Assembly (NCBI GenBank): GCA_900557165.1
Contig: USRS01000096.1
Coordinates: 1-8,436, forward strand
Direction of reading: 5' to 3'
DNA: 8,436 bases
DNA from: an uncultured Clostridium sp.
Lineage (GTDB): Bacteria; Bacillota; Clostridia; Peptostreptococcales; Peptostreptococcaceae
The translations under genes were made by a program, and so were the position numbers. The notes below the pieces were generated by a model that saw only the letters and a program-made list of their open reading frames with translations, had not been told where the DNA came from and searched no databases. This document shows, one piece after another, positions 1-6,697 of the stretch (position 1 is its first letter; each line of letters opens with the position of its first letter).

Positions 1-1
1 A

Positions 2-616
2 ATAAAAAAAAATAATAAGTATCTAAAAAGTACTTTAGAAATACCAATTATAACTAGTGAAAATAGTGAAATTAATAATAAAATTAACTCAATAATAAAA
101 AAGGATATTTTAAATTTTTATGAAAATTCTCTTAAGGAAGCAGAAAGTTATTTACAAGATTTTGATTTAGATAATAGTAATTTTGTGGCCAATTCAACCT
201 TTGAAATAAAGAAAAATAGAGATGATGTAATTAGTATTCTTGTAAAATATTATAAATATAGTGGTGGTGCCCATGGATATTATGAATATATTCCTTATAA
301 TATTGACTTAAGAAAGGGAAATTTTATAGCATTAAAGGATATATTTAAAGATAATGTAGACTATAAAATGCTTATCAATAAAGAAATAGAAAATCAAATT
401 AAAGAAATGAGAAAAAATGAGAAATATATAGATAAAATTTATGAATTTCATGGAATAAAAGAAAATCAAAAATTTTACTTACAAGATGGTAAAATAGTAA
501 TATTTTTTGATTTATATGATATAGCTCCTTATGCAGCAGGTGTACCGGAATTTCCTATAACTTCTAAAAATATAGAAAATCAAATTGAATTAGAGTATAT
601 GACATTAATAAAATAA
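2..616 (+). CDS. DUF4163/DUF3298 domain protein (RsiV/PdaC-like), 5'-truncated by window edge
   Basis: The reading frame is open from base 2 to the TAA at 614-616, giving 204 residues without an N-terminus, so the gene begins outside the window. The GTG at 185 is an internal valine, not the start, because similar protein continues upstream of it. The N-terminal half (about residues 14-90) looks like DUF4163 and includes the family-typical YSGGAHGYY stretch around residues 86-94. The C-terminal half (about 95-200) looks like DUF3298, with a block on the theme NIDLRKGNFIALKDIF and a later DGKIVIFFDLYDIAPYAAG block. These paired domains occur in the anti-sigma factor RsiV, in the peptidoglycan deacetylase PdaC and in many clostridial lipoproteins, all acting outside the membrane. 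The missing N-terminus would show whether this one is an anti-sigma factor, a lipoprotein or a secreted protein, so function stays open. It converges on sleC. Confidence 0.85.
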   Translation: MKKNNKYLKSTLEIPIITSENSEINNKINSIIKKDILNFYENSLKEAESYLQDFDLDNSNFVANSTFEIKKNRDDVISILVKYYKYSGGAHGYYEYIPYNIDLRKGNFIALKDIFKDNVDYKMLINKEIENQIKEMRKNEKYIDKIYEFHGIKENQKFYLQDGKIVIFFDLYDIAPYAAGVPEFPITSKNIENQIELEYMTLIK

Positions 617-648
617 AAATACTATCAGGTTAAATCTGATAGTATTTT
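616..648. terminator. Bidirectional rho-independent terminator between the DUF3298 gene and sleC
   Basis: A perfect 13-bp inverted repeat, AAAATACTATCAG (616-628) and CTGATAGTATTTT (636-648), flanks a 7-nt loop. On the plus strand the 3' arm runs into a T-rich stretch (645-655). On the minus strand the A-rich bases at 611-619 supply the U-tract. It lies between the stop codons of two convergent genes (616 and 661), so one hairpin probably serves both. Confidence 0.88.
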
Positions 649-660
649 TATTTTATTATA

Positions 661-1935
661 TTATATTACAGGATTTAAAGAGGCTATTTTTGTAGTAGCA
701 ACATAAATTCTTGAAATTGCATACCATGTTTTAAAATCAACAACTCCTGTTTGAGGTAAATTGAAAATTTCTTGGAATTTTTTTACCGATGCTTCAGTAG
801 ATGGTCCAAATATGCCATCTTCAGTAACTTTTTCTATAGCTGGATAGGAATTTGATATGGCATTTAATTGATTTTGAATAGTTCTAACATAAGAATTATT
901 AGAGCCTAGTTGTAGAGTAAATCCTGGGAAAGATACAGGTACGCCACTTACAATATTTGCTTGAGAAAAAACTATATTATTACCATAGAAGTATTTTAAT
1001 ATAGATTCATAGTCCATTCCTTGGTCACCCAAATCTTTACTGCCCCATTGAGTCATTTGATCAGGACATTGAGATTTCTTACCATCACAATATTGAGCAA
1101 GTAAAGGCTGTCTAGCTGTAGGAGGTCTTTTTATAAAAGTGTTAAATACTTCATCTACGATTACGCTGATATTATCAAAAATATTTCTATTATGGATATA
1201 TTTATGATCATAAGCAGTTGATGAAGTTATAGTAAATGAATAACCTTTATTTCTATACCATTCAGTAAATACTCTATTAAGTGTAAAAGATATTATAGCT
1301 ATAACATTTGCATAAATAGTTTGGTCAGGCCATGTTGAGTATATTTCAGAAGATGCCACATTTTTAATATAATCTCTAAAAGGAACCCAATAATTTTGGG
1401 CACTAGTGTCTTCAGGTAGACCATCATGAACAACAATAAATTCAGGTACAACAGGTTCATCCAAAACAACAAAACCTGTTGGAGCAGATAAAGGTTTTAA
1501 ACTACTTTCTGGTATTTTAGGCGGATAATCTCCCCAAAGTGTATGATCAGGTATATCATAAACAATACCATTTTGTCTTGTTTTAGATTTTTTCTTTCTT
1601 GTAGAACTTGAACCCATAGGAATATTTTGTAATGCTTCAACAACTGGTAGAATTTGAGTACCATTTATTAATACTGTTTCAAAACCGTCAGCTATTGCCT
1701 CTATAATATATTCACTATAAGGTTTAACATTTGATGGTTCTAATGAATATTCAATGTTAGGCGCTGATAAAGTTAAATTTCTCACTTGACCAGATTCATC
1801 TGTTATTAGGTTTTGTAATACAATACCTGTATTTTCTTGTTGATCATTCATACCATATATATTTATAGTTGCATTTGGTATGGGTCTATTTGTTGAAGCG
1901 TTTATAACACTAATAGTTAAAAAACCATCTTGCAT
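661..1935 (-). CDS. sleC: Spore cortex-lytic enzyme SleC (SpoIID-like lytic transglycosylase, preproenzyme)
   Basis: SleC degrades spore-cortex peptidoglycan at germination. In characterised Clostridia it is stored as an inactive precursor and activated by Csp subtilisin-like proteases. The 424-residue length fits the family. Residues about 5-105 form a carboxypeptidase-regulatory/Ig-like N-terminal domain, followed by a basic linker (RKKKSKTR, 113-120). Residues about 180-320 resemble SpoIID. The segment DYIKNVASSEIYSTWP (188-203) aligns with the SpoIID catalytic-Glu motif, making E197 the likely catalytic residue, and MTQWGSKDLGDQG (294-306) matches the conserved QWG block. Cys283 and Cys290 lie where SpoIID has metal-site cysteines. 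Residues 346-408 are a PG_binding_1 domain. By analogy with C. perfringens SleC, activation cleavage would fall near F155-V157, before LDEPVVPEF; that is inferred. The ATG at 1935 follows AGGGGTG by 5 nt. No Csp protease gene lies in the window. Confidence 0.96.
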   Translation of the reverse strand: MQDGFLTISVINASTNRPIPNATINIYGMNDQQENTGIVLQNLITDESGQVRNLTLSAPNIEYSLEPSNVKPYSEYIIEAIADGFETVLINGTQILPVVEALQNIPMGSSSTRKKKSKTRQNGIVYDIPDHTLWGDYPPKIPESSLKPLSAPTGFVVLDEPVVPEFIVVHDGLPEDTSAQNYWVPFRDYIKNVASSEIYSTWPDQTIYANVIAIISFTLNRVFTEWYRNKGYSFTITSSTAYDHKYIHNRNIFDNISVIVDEVFNTFIKRPPTARQPLLAQYCDGKKSQCPDQMTQWGSKDLGDQGMDYESILKYFYGNNIVFSQANIVSGVPVSFPGFTLQLGSNNSYVRTIQNQLNAISNSYPAIEKVTEDGIFGPSTEASVKKFQEIFNLPQTGVVDFKTWYAISRIYVATTKIASLNPVI

Positions 1936-1940
1936 GTAAT

Positions 1941-1947
1941 CACCCCT
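1941..1947 (-). promoter_or_regulatory. Ribosome binding site of sleC
   Basis: AGGGGTG on the minus strand lies 5 nt before the ATG at 1935 and fixes that start. Confidence 0.8.
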
Positions 1948-1980
1948 TTTATTTATAACTAAGTTGTAAATATTCTAGTT

Positions 1981-2008
1981 TATTCTATGAAAATAATTTG
2001 ATTTTGTT
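1981..2008 (-). promoter_or_regulatory. Candidate sigma-K (or sigma-E) sporulation promoter for sleC
   Basis: Read on the minus strand, AACA (2008-2005) is followed after 15 nt by CATAGAATA (1989-1981). This matches the Bacillus mother-cell sigma-K pattern mACm-N15/16-CATAnnnTA in every specified position. CATAGAAT also differs by one base from the sigma-E -10 (CATACAnT). The predicted transcript starts near 1974, leaving a leader of about 40 nt. Mother-cell expression agrees with the location of SleC outside the cortex in known species. The assignment rests on a short AT-rich motif. Confidence 0.5.
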
Positions 2009-2122
2009 AAGTTTTTAAGAATTTAAATGAGAATATTAAAAATTTTTCTTAATGGAGATAATAAGTATTATATTTAAATATCTAAATATTAATATATATG
2101 CAAAGAAAGGTTATCTTAAAAT

Positions 2123-2851
2123 ATGAAAATTTACTTATTATTTTTGGCATTATTGCCAGTAAGTTGTTTTATGATATGGATTTATTATAAAGATAGATAT
2201 GAGAAAGAACCACCTAAAACACTACTAAAATATTTTTTATTGGGAATTTTAGTAAGTATATTATCCATATTTATAGAACTCTATCTTAATAAACTTGATA
2301 TTTTTTATGGTTTATTAAGCAGCATCTATATAGCTTTTTTTGTAACAGCATTTACAGAAGAAGGACTAAAGTCTATAATACTAATACCAATATTATTAAG
2401 GGAAAAAAACTTCAATGAAAAGCTTGATGGTATAATTTATTCAATATTTTTATCTTTGGGCTTTGCAACAATAGAAAATATTATTTATTTAATGAAGGAA
2501 AAAAGTGAATTAACATTTAGTTTAGGTATAACTAGAGGATTAATTTCTATACCATCTCATATAATGTTTGCTATAACTATGGGATATTATATCTCAAAAT
2601 ATAAGTTTACAAAGGACGATTATAAAAAAAATAAATACTTATATTTTGCTGTAATTATTCCAATTTTACTTCATGGAGTTTTTGATTTTATCTTGATGAT
2701 AGGATATAGATGGGCTATTATAGTTTTTATAGTGTATATAATATTTTTGTGGAAAATTAATTTAGATAAATTAGATAAATATGCATTATATTCAAAAATA
2801 AGATTTTATAAAAGAAAAAATATAAGTAGAAAGGGAGATAAAATTGACTAA
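2123..2851 (+). CDS. prsW: PrsW-family intramembrane metalloprotease
   Basis: PrsW is a membrane-embedded protease that makes the first (site-1) cut in anti-sigma factors such as RsiW of Bacillus. In C. difficile, PrsW is linked to ECF sigma activation and antimicrobial-peptide resistance. The 242 residues contain seven or eight hydrophobic segments and the family motifs in order: YYKDRYEKEPP (21-31) after the first membrane helix, EEGLK (79-83, the EExxK motif), FATIE (114-118, FxxxE), SHIMF with His146, and HGVFD (184-188, HxxxD). The glutamates and histidines are the presumed metal and catalytic ligands. The last 25-30 residues are a basic cytoplasmic tail. The ATG follows AAAGG (2106-2110) with a rather long 12-nt spacer. 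Divergent from sleC, it heads a plus-strand run of four genes. No convincing sigma-A promoter is visible; TATTAT at 2066-2071 is a weak -10 candidate without a good -35. No ECF sigma/anti-sigma pair is visible here, so the substrate is unknown. Confidence 0.93.
   Translation: MKIYLLFLALLPVSCFMIWIYYKDRYEKEPPKTLLKYFLLGILVSILSIFIELYLNKLDIFYGLLSSIYIAFFVTAFTEEGLKSIILIPILLREKNFNEKLDGIIYSIFLSLGFATIENIIYLMKEKSELTFSLGITRGLISIPSHIMFAITMGYYISKYKFTKDDYKKNKYLYFAVIIPILLHGVFDFILMIGYRWAIIVFIVYIIFLWKINLDKLDKYALYSKIRFYKRKNISRKGDKID
2831..2837 (+). promoter_or_regulatory. Ribosome binding site deciding the TTG start of rsmF
   Basis: AAGGGAG lies inside the 3' end of prsW, 6 nt before the TTG at 2844. It supports a TTG start overlapping the prsW stop codon. 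Confidence 0.75.
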
Positions 2852-4148
2852 TCTACCACAGCAATTTTTAGACGAAATGAAAGAAATTTTAGGAGATGAA
2901 TTTGATGATTTTCTAAAAAGTTATGATGAACCTAAGACAACAGGTTTAAGATTAAATACAATGAAATTAAATAAAGAAAAATTATTAGATTTAAATTTAT
3001 TTGAATTAAGTAGTATTCCTTGGGCAGAAGAAGGCTATTATTATGATGAGAAGATAAATAGACCAGGGAAAAATCCTCTTCATGAAAGTGGAGCCTATTA
3101 TTTACAAGAGCCTTCAGCAATGAGTGTAGTTCCAAAATTAAATATAGAAGAAGGTGATAAAGTACTAGATTTATGTGCAGCACCTGGCGGAAAATCTACA
3201 TATATATTATCAAAATTAAATAATAGTGGACTATTAGTATCAAATGAAATAAACCCTACAAGGATAAAAGCTTTAGGAGAAAATCTTGAGAGATTTGGAG
3301 CAAAAAACTGTATTATAACAAATACAGATTCATCAAATCTTAAAAAAGTTTTCAAAGGATATTTTGATAAAATAGTTATTGATGCACCATGTTCTGGTCA
3401 AGGTATGTTTAGAAAGGATCAAGTTGCCATAGATGATTGGAGTTTTAGTAAAGTTTTAGAATGTCAATCTATACAAAAAGAAATAATAAGAGATGGCTTT
3501 GAAATGCTAAAAAAAGATGGCGTTTTAGTATATTCTACATGTACTTTTGCAAAAGAAGAAAATGAAGATGTAATTAATGATTTTATAAATGAGTATGAAG
3601 AAGATGCTGAACTTATTATGATGGAAAGATTATGGCCTCATAAAGTAAAGGGAGAGGGGCATTTTGTTGCTAAAATAAGAAAAAACTCTGAACAAGATTG
3701 TAATACAAAAAAAATAAAAGTTAAACCTTTAGGAAAAGAATTAAAAGATTACAAGGATTTTGAGAAAAAATTTCTAAATATATCTATAGAAGGAGATTTT
3801 TATTTAAAAGGAGAAAATCTTTATTTATTACCACAAGATTGTCCAGATACTAAAAAACTAAAAGTTTTAAGAAATGGACTTCACATAGGTACTCTTAAAA
3901 AGAATAGATTTGAACCATCACATGCTCTTTCTCATTATTTAACAGCTAATGATGTGAAAAATATTGAAAATCTAAGCATATATGATGAAAGAGCAAAAGA
4001 ATATTTAAGAGGAAATACCATAAATACCGAAAAAAGTAGAAGTTGGGTTTTAGTAGCAATAGAAAATATACCTCTAGGATGGGGAAAAGAATCTAATGGA
4101 ATATTAAAAAATCACTATCCAAAAGGTCTAAGAATTAATTATACTTAA
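2844..4148 (+). CDS. rsmF: 16S rRNA m5C methyltransferase, RsmF/NOL1-NOP2-Sun family
   Basis: This cytoplasmic enzyme transfers a methyl group from SAM to C5 of specific rRNA cytosines; the exact target cannot be read from sequence. Of its 434 residues, 1-100 form the N-terminal domain (NLPQQFLDEM, GLRLNT, GAYYLQEPSAM). The Rossmann-like catalytic core carries motif I VLDLCAAPGGKST (107-119), motif IV DAPCSGQGMFRKD (180-192, Cys183) and motif VI YSTCT (230-234). Cys233 is the expected nucleophile and Cys183 the helper for product release. Residues about 325-430 match the C-terminal RNA-binding region of RsmF-type proteins (GLHIGTLKKNRFEPSHAL, GWGKESNG), which favours RsmF over RsmB. The start is TTG, supported by AAGGGAG (2831-2837) 6 nt upstream and by family conservation of the first residues; the next ATG (codon 12) would cut off conserved sequence. 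It overlaps prsW by 8 nt, suggesting translational coupling. Confidence 0.9.
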   Translation: MTNLPQQFLDEMKEILGDEFDDFLKSYDEPKTTGLRLNTMKLNKEKLLDLNLFELSSIPWAEEGYYYDEKINRPGKNPLHESGAYYLQEPSAMSVVPKLNIEEGDKVLDLCAAPGGKSTYILSKLNNSGLLVSNEINPTRIKALGENLERFGAKNCIITNTDSSNLKKVFKGYFDKIVIDAPCSGQGMFRKDQVAIDDWSFSKVLECQSIQKEIIRDGFEMLKKDGVLVYSTCTFAKEENEDVINDFINEYEEDAELIMMERLWPHKVKGEGHFVAKIRKNSEQDCNTKKIKVKPLGKELKDYKDFEKKFLNISIEGDFYLKGENLYLLPQDCPDTKKLKVLRNGLHIGTLKKNRFEPSHALSHYLTANDVKNIENLSIYDERAKEYLRGNTINTEKSRSWVLVAIENIPLGWGKESNGILKNHYPKGLRINYT

Positions 4149-4185
4149 ATTGTTGTAAAATTAATTAAAATAACTATACATTATT

Positions 4186-4191
4186 GAGGAG
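4186..4191 (+). promoter_or_regulatory. Ribosome binding site deciding the TTG start of lepB
   Basis: GAGGAG with an 8-nt spacer to the TTG at 4200. No in-frame ATG lies nearby, so this site sets the start. Confidence 0.75.
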
Positions 4192-4199
4192 ATGATATT

Positions 4200-4733
4200 T
4201 TGAGTGAGAAAGTAAAAAAAGAGATTTTTGAGTGGATAAAGGTATTTGCACTGGCTATAATTTTTGCATTTATCATAACTCAATTTATAAAACCTACATT
4301 AGTTAGAGGAGATTCTATGTACTCTACCTTAGAAGAAGGAGATTACTTAATAATAAATAGAATGTCTTATAAATTTGGAGAACCAAAACGTGGAGATATA
4401 ATAGTATTTGAATCGGATTTACAACAGGATGATGGTACTAATAAAGATTTAGTCAAAAGAGTAATAGGGGTAAGTGGAGATACTGTAAAAATAAAAGATT
4501 CTAAAGTTTATGTTAATGGAAAAGAATTAAATGAGCCTTATATACATAATGAAGTAACAGAAGGTGATATAGATACTATAGTTCCAGAAAATTCAGTATT
4601 TGTTTTGGGGGATAATAGAGAAATTAGTTTAGATAGTAGATATGAACAAGTTGGATTTATAAATGAGTCAGATATACTAGGAAAAGTTTTTGTTAGATTA
4701 TATCCTTTTAATAAAATTGGTTTATTAGACTAA
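4200..4733 (+). CDS. lepB: Type I signal peptidase (S26 family)
   Basis: Signal peptidase I cleaves signal peptides from secreted proteins on the outer face of the cytoplasmic membrane. The 177 residues fit the short Gram-positive (SipS-like) form with one N-terminal membrane anchor (about residues 12-30). Box B is GDSMYSTLEEGD (37-48), with Ser39 as nucleophile. Box D is DLVKRVIGVSGD (83-94), with Lys86 as general base. Box E is GDNREISLDSR (137-147), matching the GDNRxxSxDSR signature. The usual SMxPTL reads SMYSTL here, with Ser in place of Pro. The start is TTG, 8 nt after GAGGAG (4186-4191); the GTG at 4204 is out of frame. It lies 51 nt after rsmF and 33 nt before the kinase with no terminator between, so it is probably cotranscribed. 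Genomes often hold several such genes, so the symbol may not mark the main enzyme. Confidence 0.95.
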   Translation: MSEKVKKEIFEWIKVFALAIIFAFIITQFIKPTLVRGDSMYSTLEEGDYLIINRMSYKFGEPKRGDIIVFESDLQQDDGTNKDLVKRVIGVSGDTVKIKDSKVYVNGKELNEPYIHNEVTEGDIDTIVPENSVFVLGDNREISLDSRYEQVGFINESDILGKVFVRLYPFNKIGLLD

Positions 4734-4766
4734 AAACTTAAACATCAATAAAAAGGGGCAATAATT

Positions 4767-6431
4767 ATGAGGAAATTAAATTTAGTAATCGATGATGAAA
4801 ATAAATCATTTTTTGTAGAAAATGATTCATCAAGTATAGAGTTAAGAGAAATAGCAAATGAAGTTGAAGATAATTATGGTGGATATATAACTTTAGCATC
4901 TATAAATAATAAGTTATATGAGTTAACAACTAAAATAGGCCATGATTGTATTATTAAATTTTTAGATACAAACACTCCAGATGGATCTAGAGTATATTCT
5001 AGATCCTTAACTCTTGTATTTATAATGGCATGTGAAGAACTTTATAAAAATTGTAAGGTTTCTATAGAACATTCCTTATCTAATGGACTCTATTGTGAAG
5101 TACATGCTCATAGAAAGCTAAATGAAAAAGATAGGGAAAAGATAAAATTAAAAATGGAAGAAATTATAGCTTCCGATTATAAAATTGAAAAAACAGTAGT
5201 TAGTAAAAAAGAAGCTATAGAATTTTTTAATAATCATAATTTAAAAAGTAAGGCTGAATTATTAAAATATAAAGAACATGATGATATAAAAATATATAGA
5301 TGTAATAATCATGTAGACCATTTTTATGGACATATGTTGCCATCAACAGGATACTTAAAAACATTTGATATATTAAAATATGAAGATGGATTTATACTCC
5401 TTGGACCAAGAATAGAAGATAAATCTAAAGTTAGGGAATTTATTCCACAACCAAAGTTATCAAATATATATTTGGAGATGGAAAAATGGTCAACTCTTAT
5501 GGGGGTAGATACTGTATTATCTTTAAATAAGATTATAGAAAATAATGAATATGGCGAATTAATCAGAATAGTTGAAGCATTACAGGAGAAAAAGTTAGGT
5601 GAAATAGCTGATATAATCAAACAAGAAAATAAAAGAATAATATTGATAGCTGCTCCATCATCTTCAGGAAAAACTAGTTTTGCACAACGCTTATCCATAC
5701 ATTTAAAGGTGAATAATCTACAACCTGTATCTATATCTTTAGATGATTATTTTGTAGATAGAGAAGAAACACCTTTAGACGAATTTGGTAATTATAATTT
5801 TGAATCTATATATGCAATAAATTTAGAACAATTTAACAAAGATTTAAGTGATTTACTAGAAGGAAAAGAAGTTACTATTCCTAAATTTAATTTTAAAAAG
5901 GGAAGAAGTGAAAAAGGTAAGAAATTAAAAATAAATAAAAATCAACCTATTATACTTGAAGGTATACATGGTTTAAATCCATTATTAACTTCATCAATAC
6001 CTGATAAAAATAAATTTAAAATTTACCTTAGTGTTTTGACACAATTAAATCTAGATGAACATAATAGAATTCCAACAACAGATTTAAGGCTTATAAGAAG
6101 GATTGTAAGAGATAATCAATTTAGAGGTCATGATGCTATAAGGACAATATTATCTTGGGACTCTGTAAGAAGGGGCGAAAAGGAAAATATCTTCCCATAT
6201 CAAGAAGAAGCAGATATAATTTTCAACTCATCTTGCGTATATGAATTAGCTATTTTAAAAAGTTATGTAAAGCCTTTATTAGAAAGTATAAATAGTGATA
6301 GTGAAGCATATAGTGAAGCAAATAGATTATTAAAATTTCTTCAATATTTTGTGGAACTTAGAGATATTTCAGATTTACCACCAACATCTATAATTAGAGA
6401 ATTTATAGGTGGTAGTAAGATTGTTGATTAA
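4767..6431 (+). CDS. Nucleoside (uridine-type) kinase with N-terminal TGS and ThrRS-like domains
   Basis: The C-terminal half is a P-loop kinase of the uridine kinase/phosphoribulokinase family, expected to phosphorylate a nucleoside in the cytoplasm; the substrate is not proven. Residues about 1-65 resemble a TGS domain. Residues about 70-215 resemble the N2 (SAD) domain of threonyl-tRNA synthetase, including LNEKDREKIKLKMEEII (118-134) and GHMLPSTGYLKTFDIL (188-203). The kinase part has the P-loop APSSSGKTS (296-304; Lys302), DDYF (326-329, the likely catalytic or substrate-binding acid) and LEGIHGLNP (397-405). The 554-residue length suits this known clostridial fusion and is far longer than a plain uridine kinase (about 210). 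The metal ligands of the ThrRS editing site look lost: HxxxH reads as Y77/L81, and C and H read as F186 and M190 by eye alignment. Deacylation is therefore unlikely. ATG follows AAGGGG by 8 nt. Last gene of the run. Confidence 0.88.
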   Translation: MRKLNLVIDDENKSFFVENDSSSIELREIANEVEDNYGGYITLASINNKLYELTTKIGHDCIIKFLDTNTPDGSRVYSRSLTLVFIMACEELYKNCKVSIEHSLSNGLYCEVHAHRKLNEKDREKIKLKMEEIIASDYKIEKTVVSKKEAIEFFNNHNLKSKAELLKYKEHDDIKIYRCNNHVDHFYGHMLPSTGYLKTFDILKYEDGFILLGPRIEDKSKVREFIPQPKLSNIYLEMEKWSTLMGVDTVLSLNKIIENNEYGELIRIVEALQEKKLGEIADIIKQENKRIILIAAPSSSGKTSFAQRLSIHLKVNNLQPVSISLDDYFVDREETPLDEFGNYNFESIYAINLEQFNKDLSDLLEGKEVTIPKFNFKKGRSEKGKKLKINKNQPIILEGIHGLNPLLTSSIPDKNKFKIYLSVLTQLNLDEHNRIPTTDLRLIRRIVRDNQFRGHDAIRTILSWDSVRRGEKENIFPYQEEADIIFNSSCVYELAILKSYVKPLLESINSDSEAYSEANRLLKFLQYFVELRDISDLPPTSIIREFIGGSKIVD

Positions 6432-6459
6432 AACGAACTTTAAAAGTTCGTTTTTTTTT
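6431..6459 (+). terminator. Rho-independent terminator of the prsW-rsmF-lepB-kinase run
   Basis: The arms AAACGAACTT (6431-6440) and AAGTTCGTTT (6444-6453) form a stem with a TAA loop, directly followed by T bases to 6459 (nine consecutive Ts from 6451). It starts at the last base of the kinase stop codon and closes the four-gene transcript. Confidence 0.9.
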
Positions 6460-6469
6460 GTATATACAA
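6458..6469. repeat. Perfect 12-bp palindrome TTGTATATACAA
   Basis: TTGTATATACAA is its own reverse complement. It abuts the T-tract of the upstream terminator. It could be a binding site for a dimeric regulator, but AT-rich palindromes of this size also arise by chance, and no promoter lies at this spot. Confidence 0.35.
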
Positions 6470-6488
6470 TAAAAATAGTATATTTAAA

Positions 6489-6522
6489 TTATGTATATTT
6501 TATTTATATAAGATATACATAA
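6489..6522. repeat. 15-bp-arm inverted repeat in AT-rich intergenic DNA
   Basis: TTATGTATAT (6489-6498) and ATATACATAA (6513-6522) are perfect reverse complements. Pairing continues inward through one G-T pair to a 4-nt loop (6504-6507), giving about 15 pairs. No T-run follows, so it does not look like a terminator. The surrounding 6460-6633 contains no ORF, RNA gene or other structure I can name. Confidence 0.5.
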
Positions 6523-6633
6523 AACAAAAATAATAGCATTTATTATAAAAAAGCAGGAAAATTAATACATTCGTAAGAAAATGAATTATATTTTTAAAAA
6601 ATAAGAAAAAATAAGTTTAACAACAAGAAATTT

Positions 6634-6662
6634 TTGACAATTTTATACAGTTAATATATAAT
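6634..6662 (+). promoter_or_regulatory. Consensus sigma-A promoter of the ArsR-type regulator
   Basis: TTGACA (6634-6639), a 17-nt spacer and TATAAT (6657-6662) match the sigma-A consensus at all 12 positions. Transcription should start near 6669, leaving a leader of about 34 nt before the ATG at 6703. It is the strongest promoter in the window. Confidence 0.88.
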
Positions 6663-6675
6663 GAGATTATATTAA
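6651..6675. promoter_or_regulatory. Candidate operator overlapping the -10 box of the regulator gene
   Basis: Two overlapping inverted repeats cover the -10 and start site: TTAATATA/TATATTAA (6651-6658 and 6668-6675) and ATATAAT/ATTATAT around GAG (6656-6662 and 6666-6672). ArsR-type repressors commonly bind such repeats over their own promoters, so autoregulation is plausible. The local AT-richness makes chance a real alternative. Confidence 0.35.
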
Positions 6676-6689
6676 ATAAAAAAATTTTT

Positions 6690-6697
6690 AGGGGTGG
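6690..6697 (+). promoter_or_regulatory. Ribosome binding site that fixes the regulator start at ATG 6703
   Basis: AGGGGTGG is the Shine-Dalgarno sequence, 5 nt before the ATG at 6703. The in-frame GTG at 6694 lies inside it and so cannot be the start. Confidence 0.82.

Noticed and set aside
185..616. A complete 143-residue gene starting at GTG 185.
   Set aside because: The frame is open back to base 2 with DUF4163-like protein sequence, so the GTG is internal and the gene is truncated by the window edge.
2043..2071. TTTTTC-N17-TATTAT as the prsW promoter.
   Set aside because: The -35 is poor and the region so AT-rich that such matches are expected by chance; mentioned only as a weak candidate.
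2932..3355. Two overlapping minus-strand open frames inside the methyltransferase gene.
   Set aside because: They are antisense to strongly conserved coding sequence (including the SAM motif) and match no family.
4153..4180. TTGTAA-N16-TATACA as a promoter for lepB.
   Set aside because: Each hexamer matches at only 4 of 6 positions, and the transcript would start at about 4187, within the Shine-Dalgarno sequence.
5324..5698. Minus-strand 124-codon frame inside the nucleoside kinase gene.
   Set aside because: Antisense to the P-loop and SAD-like domains, with no recognisable protein.
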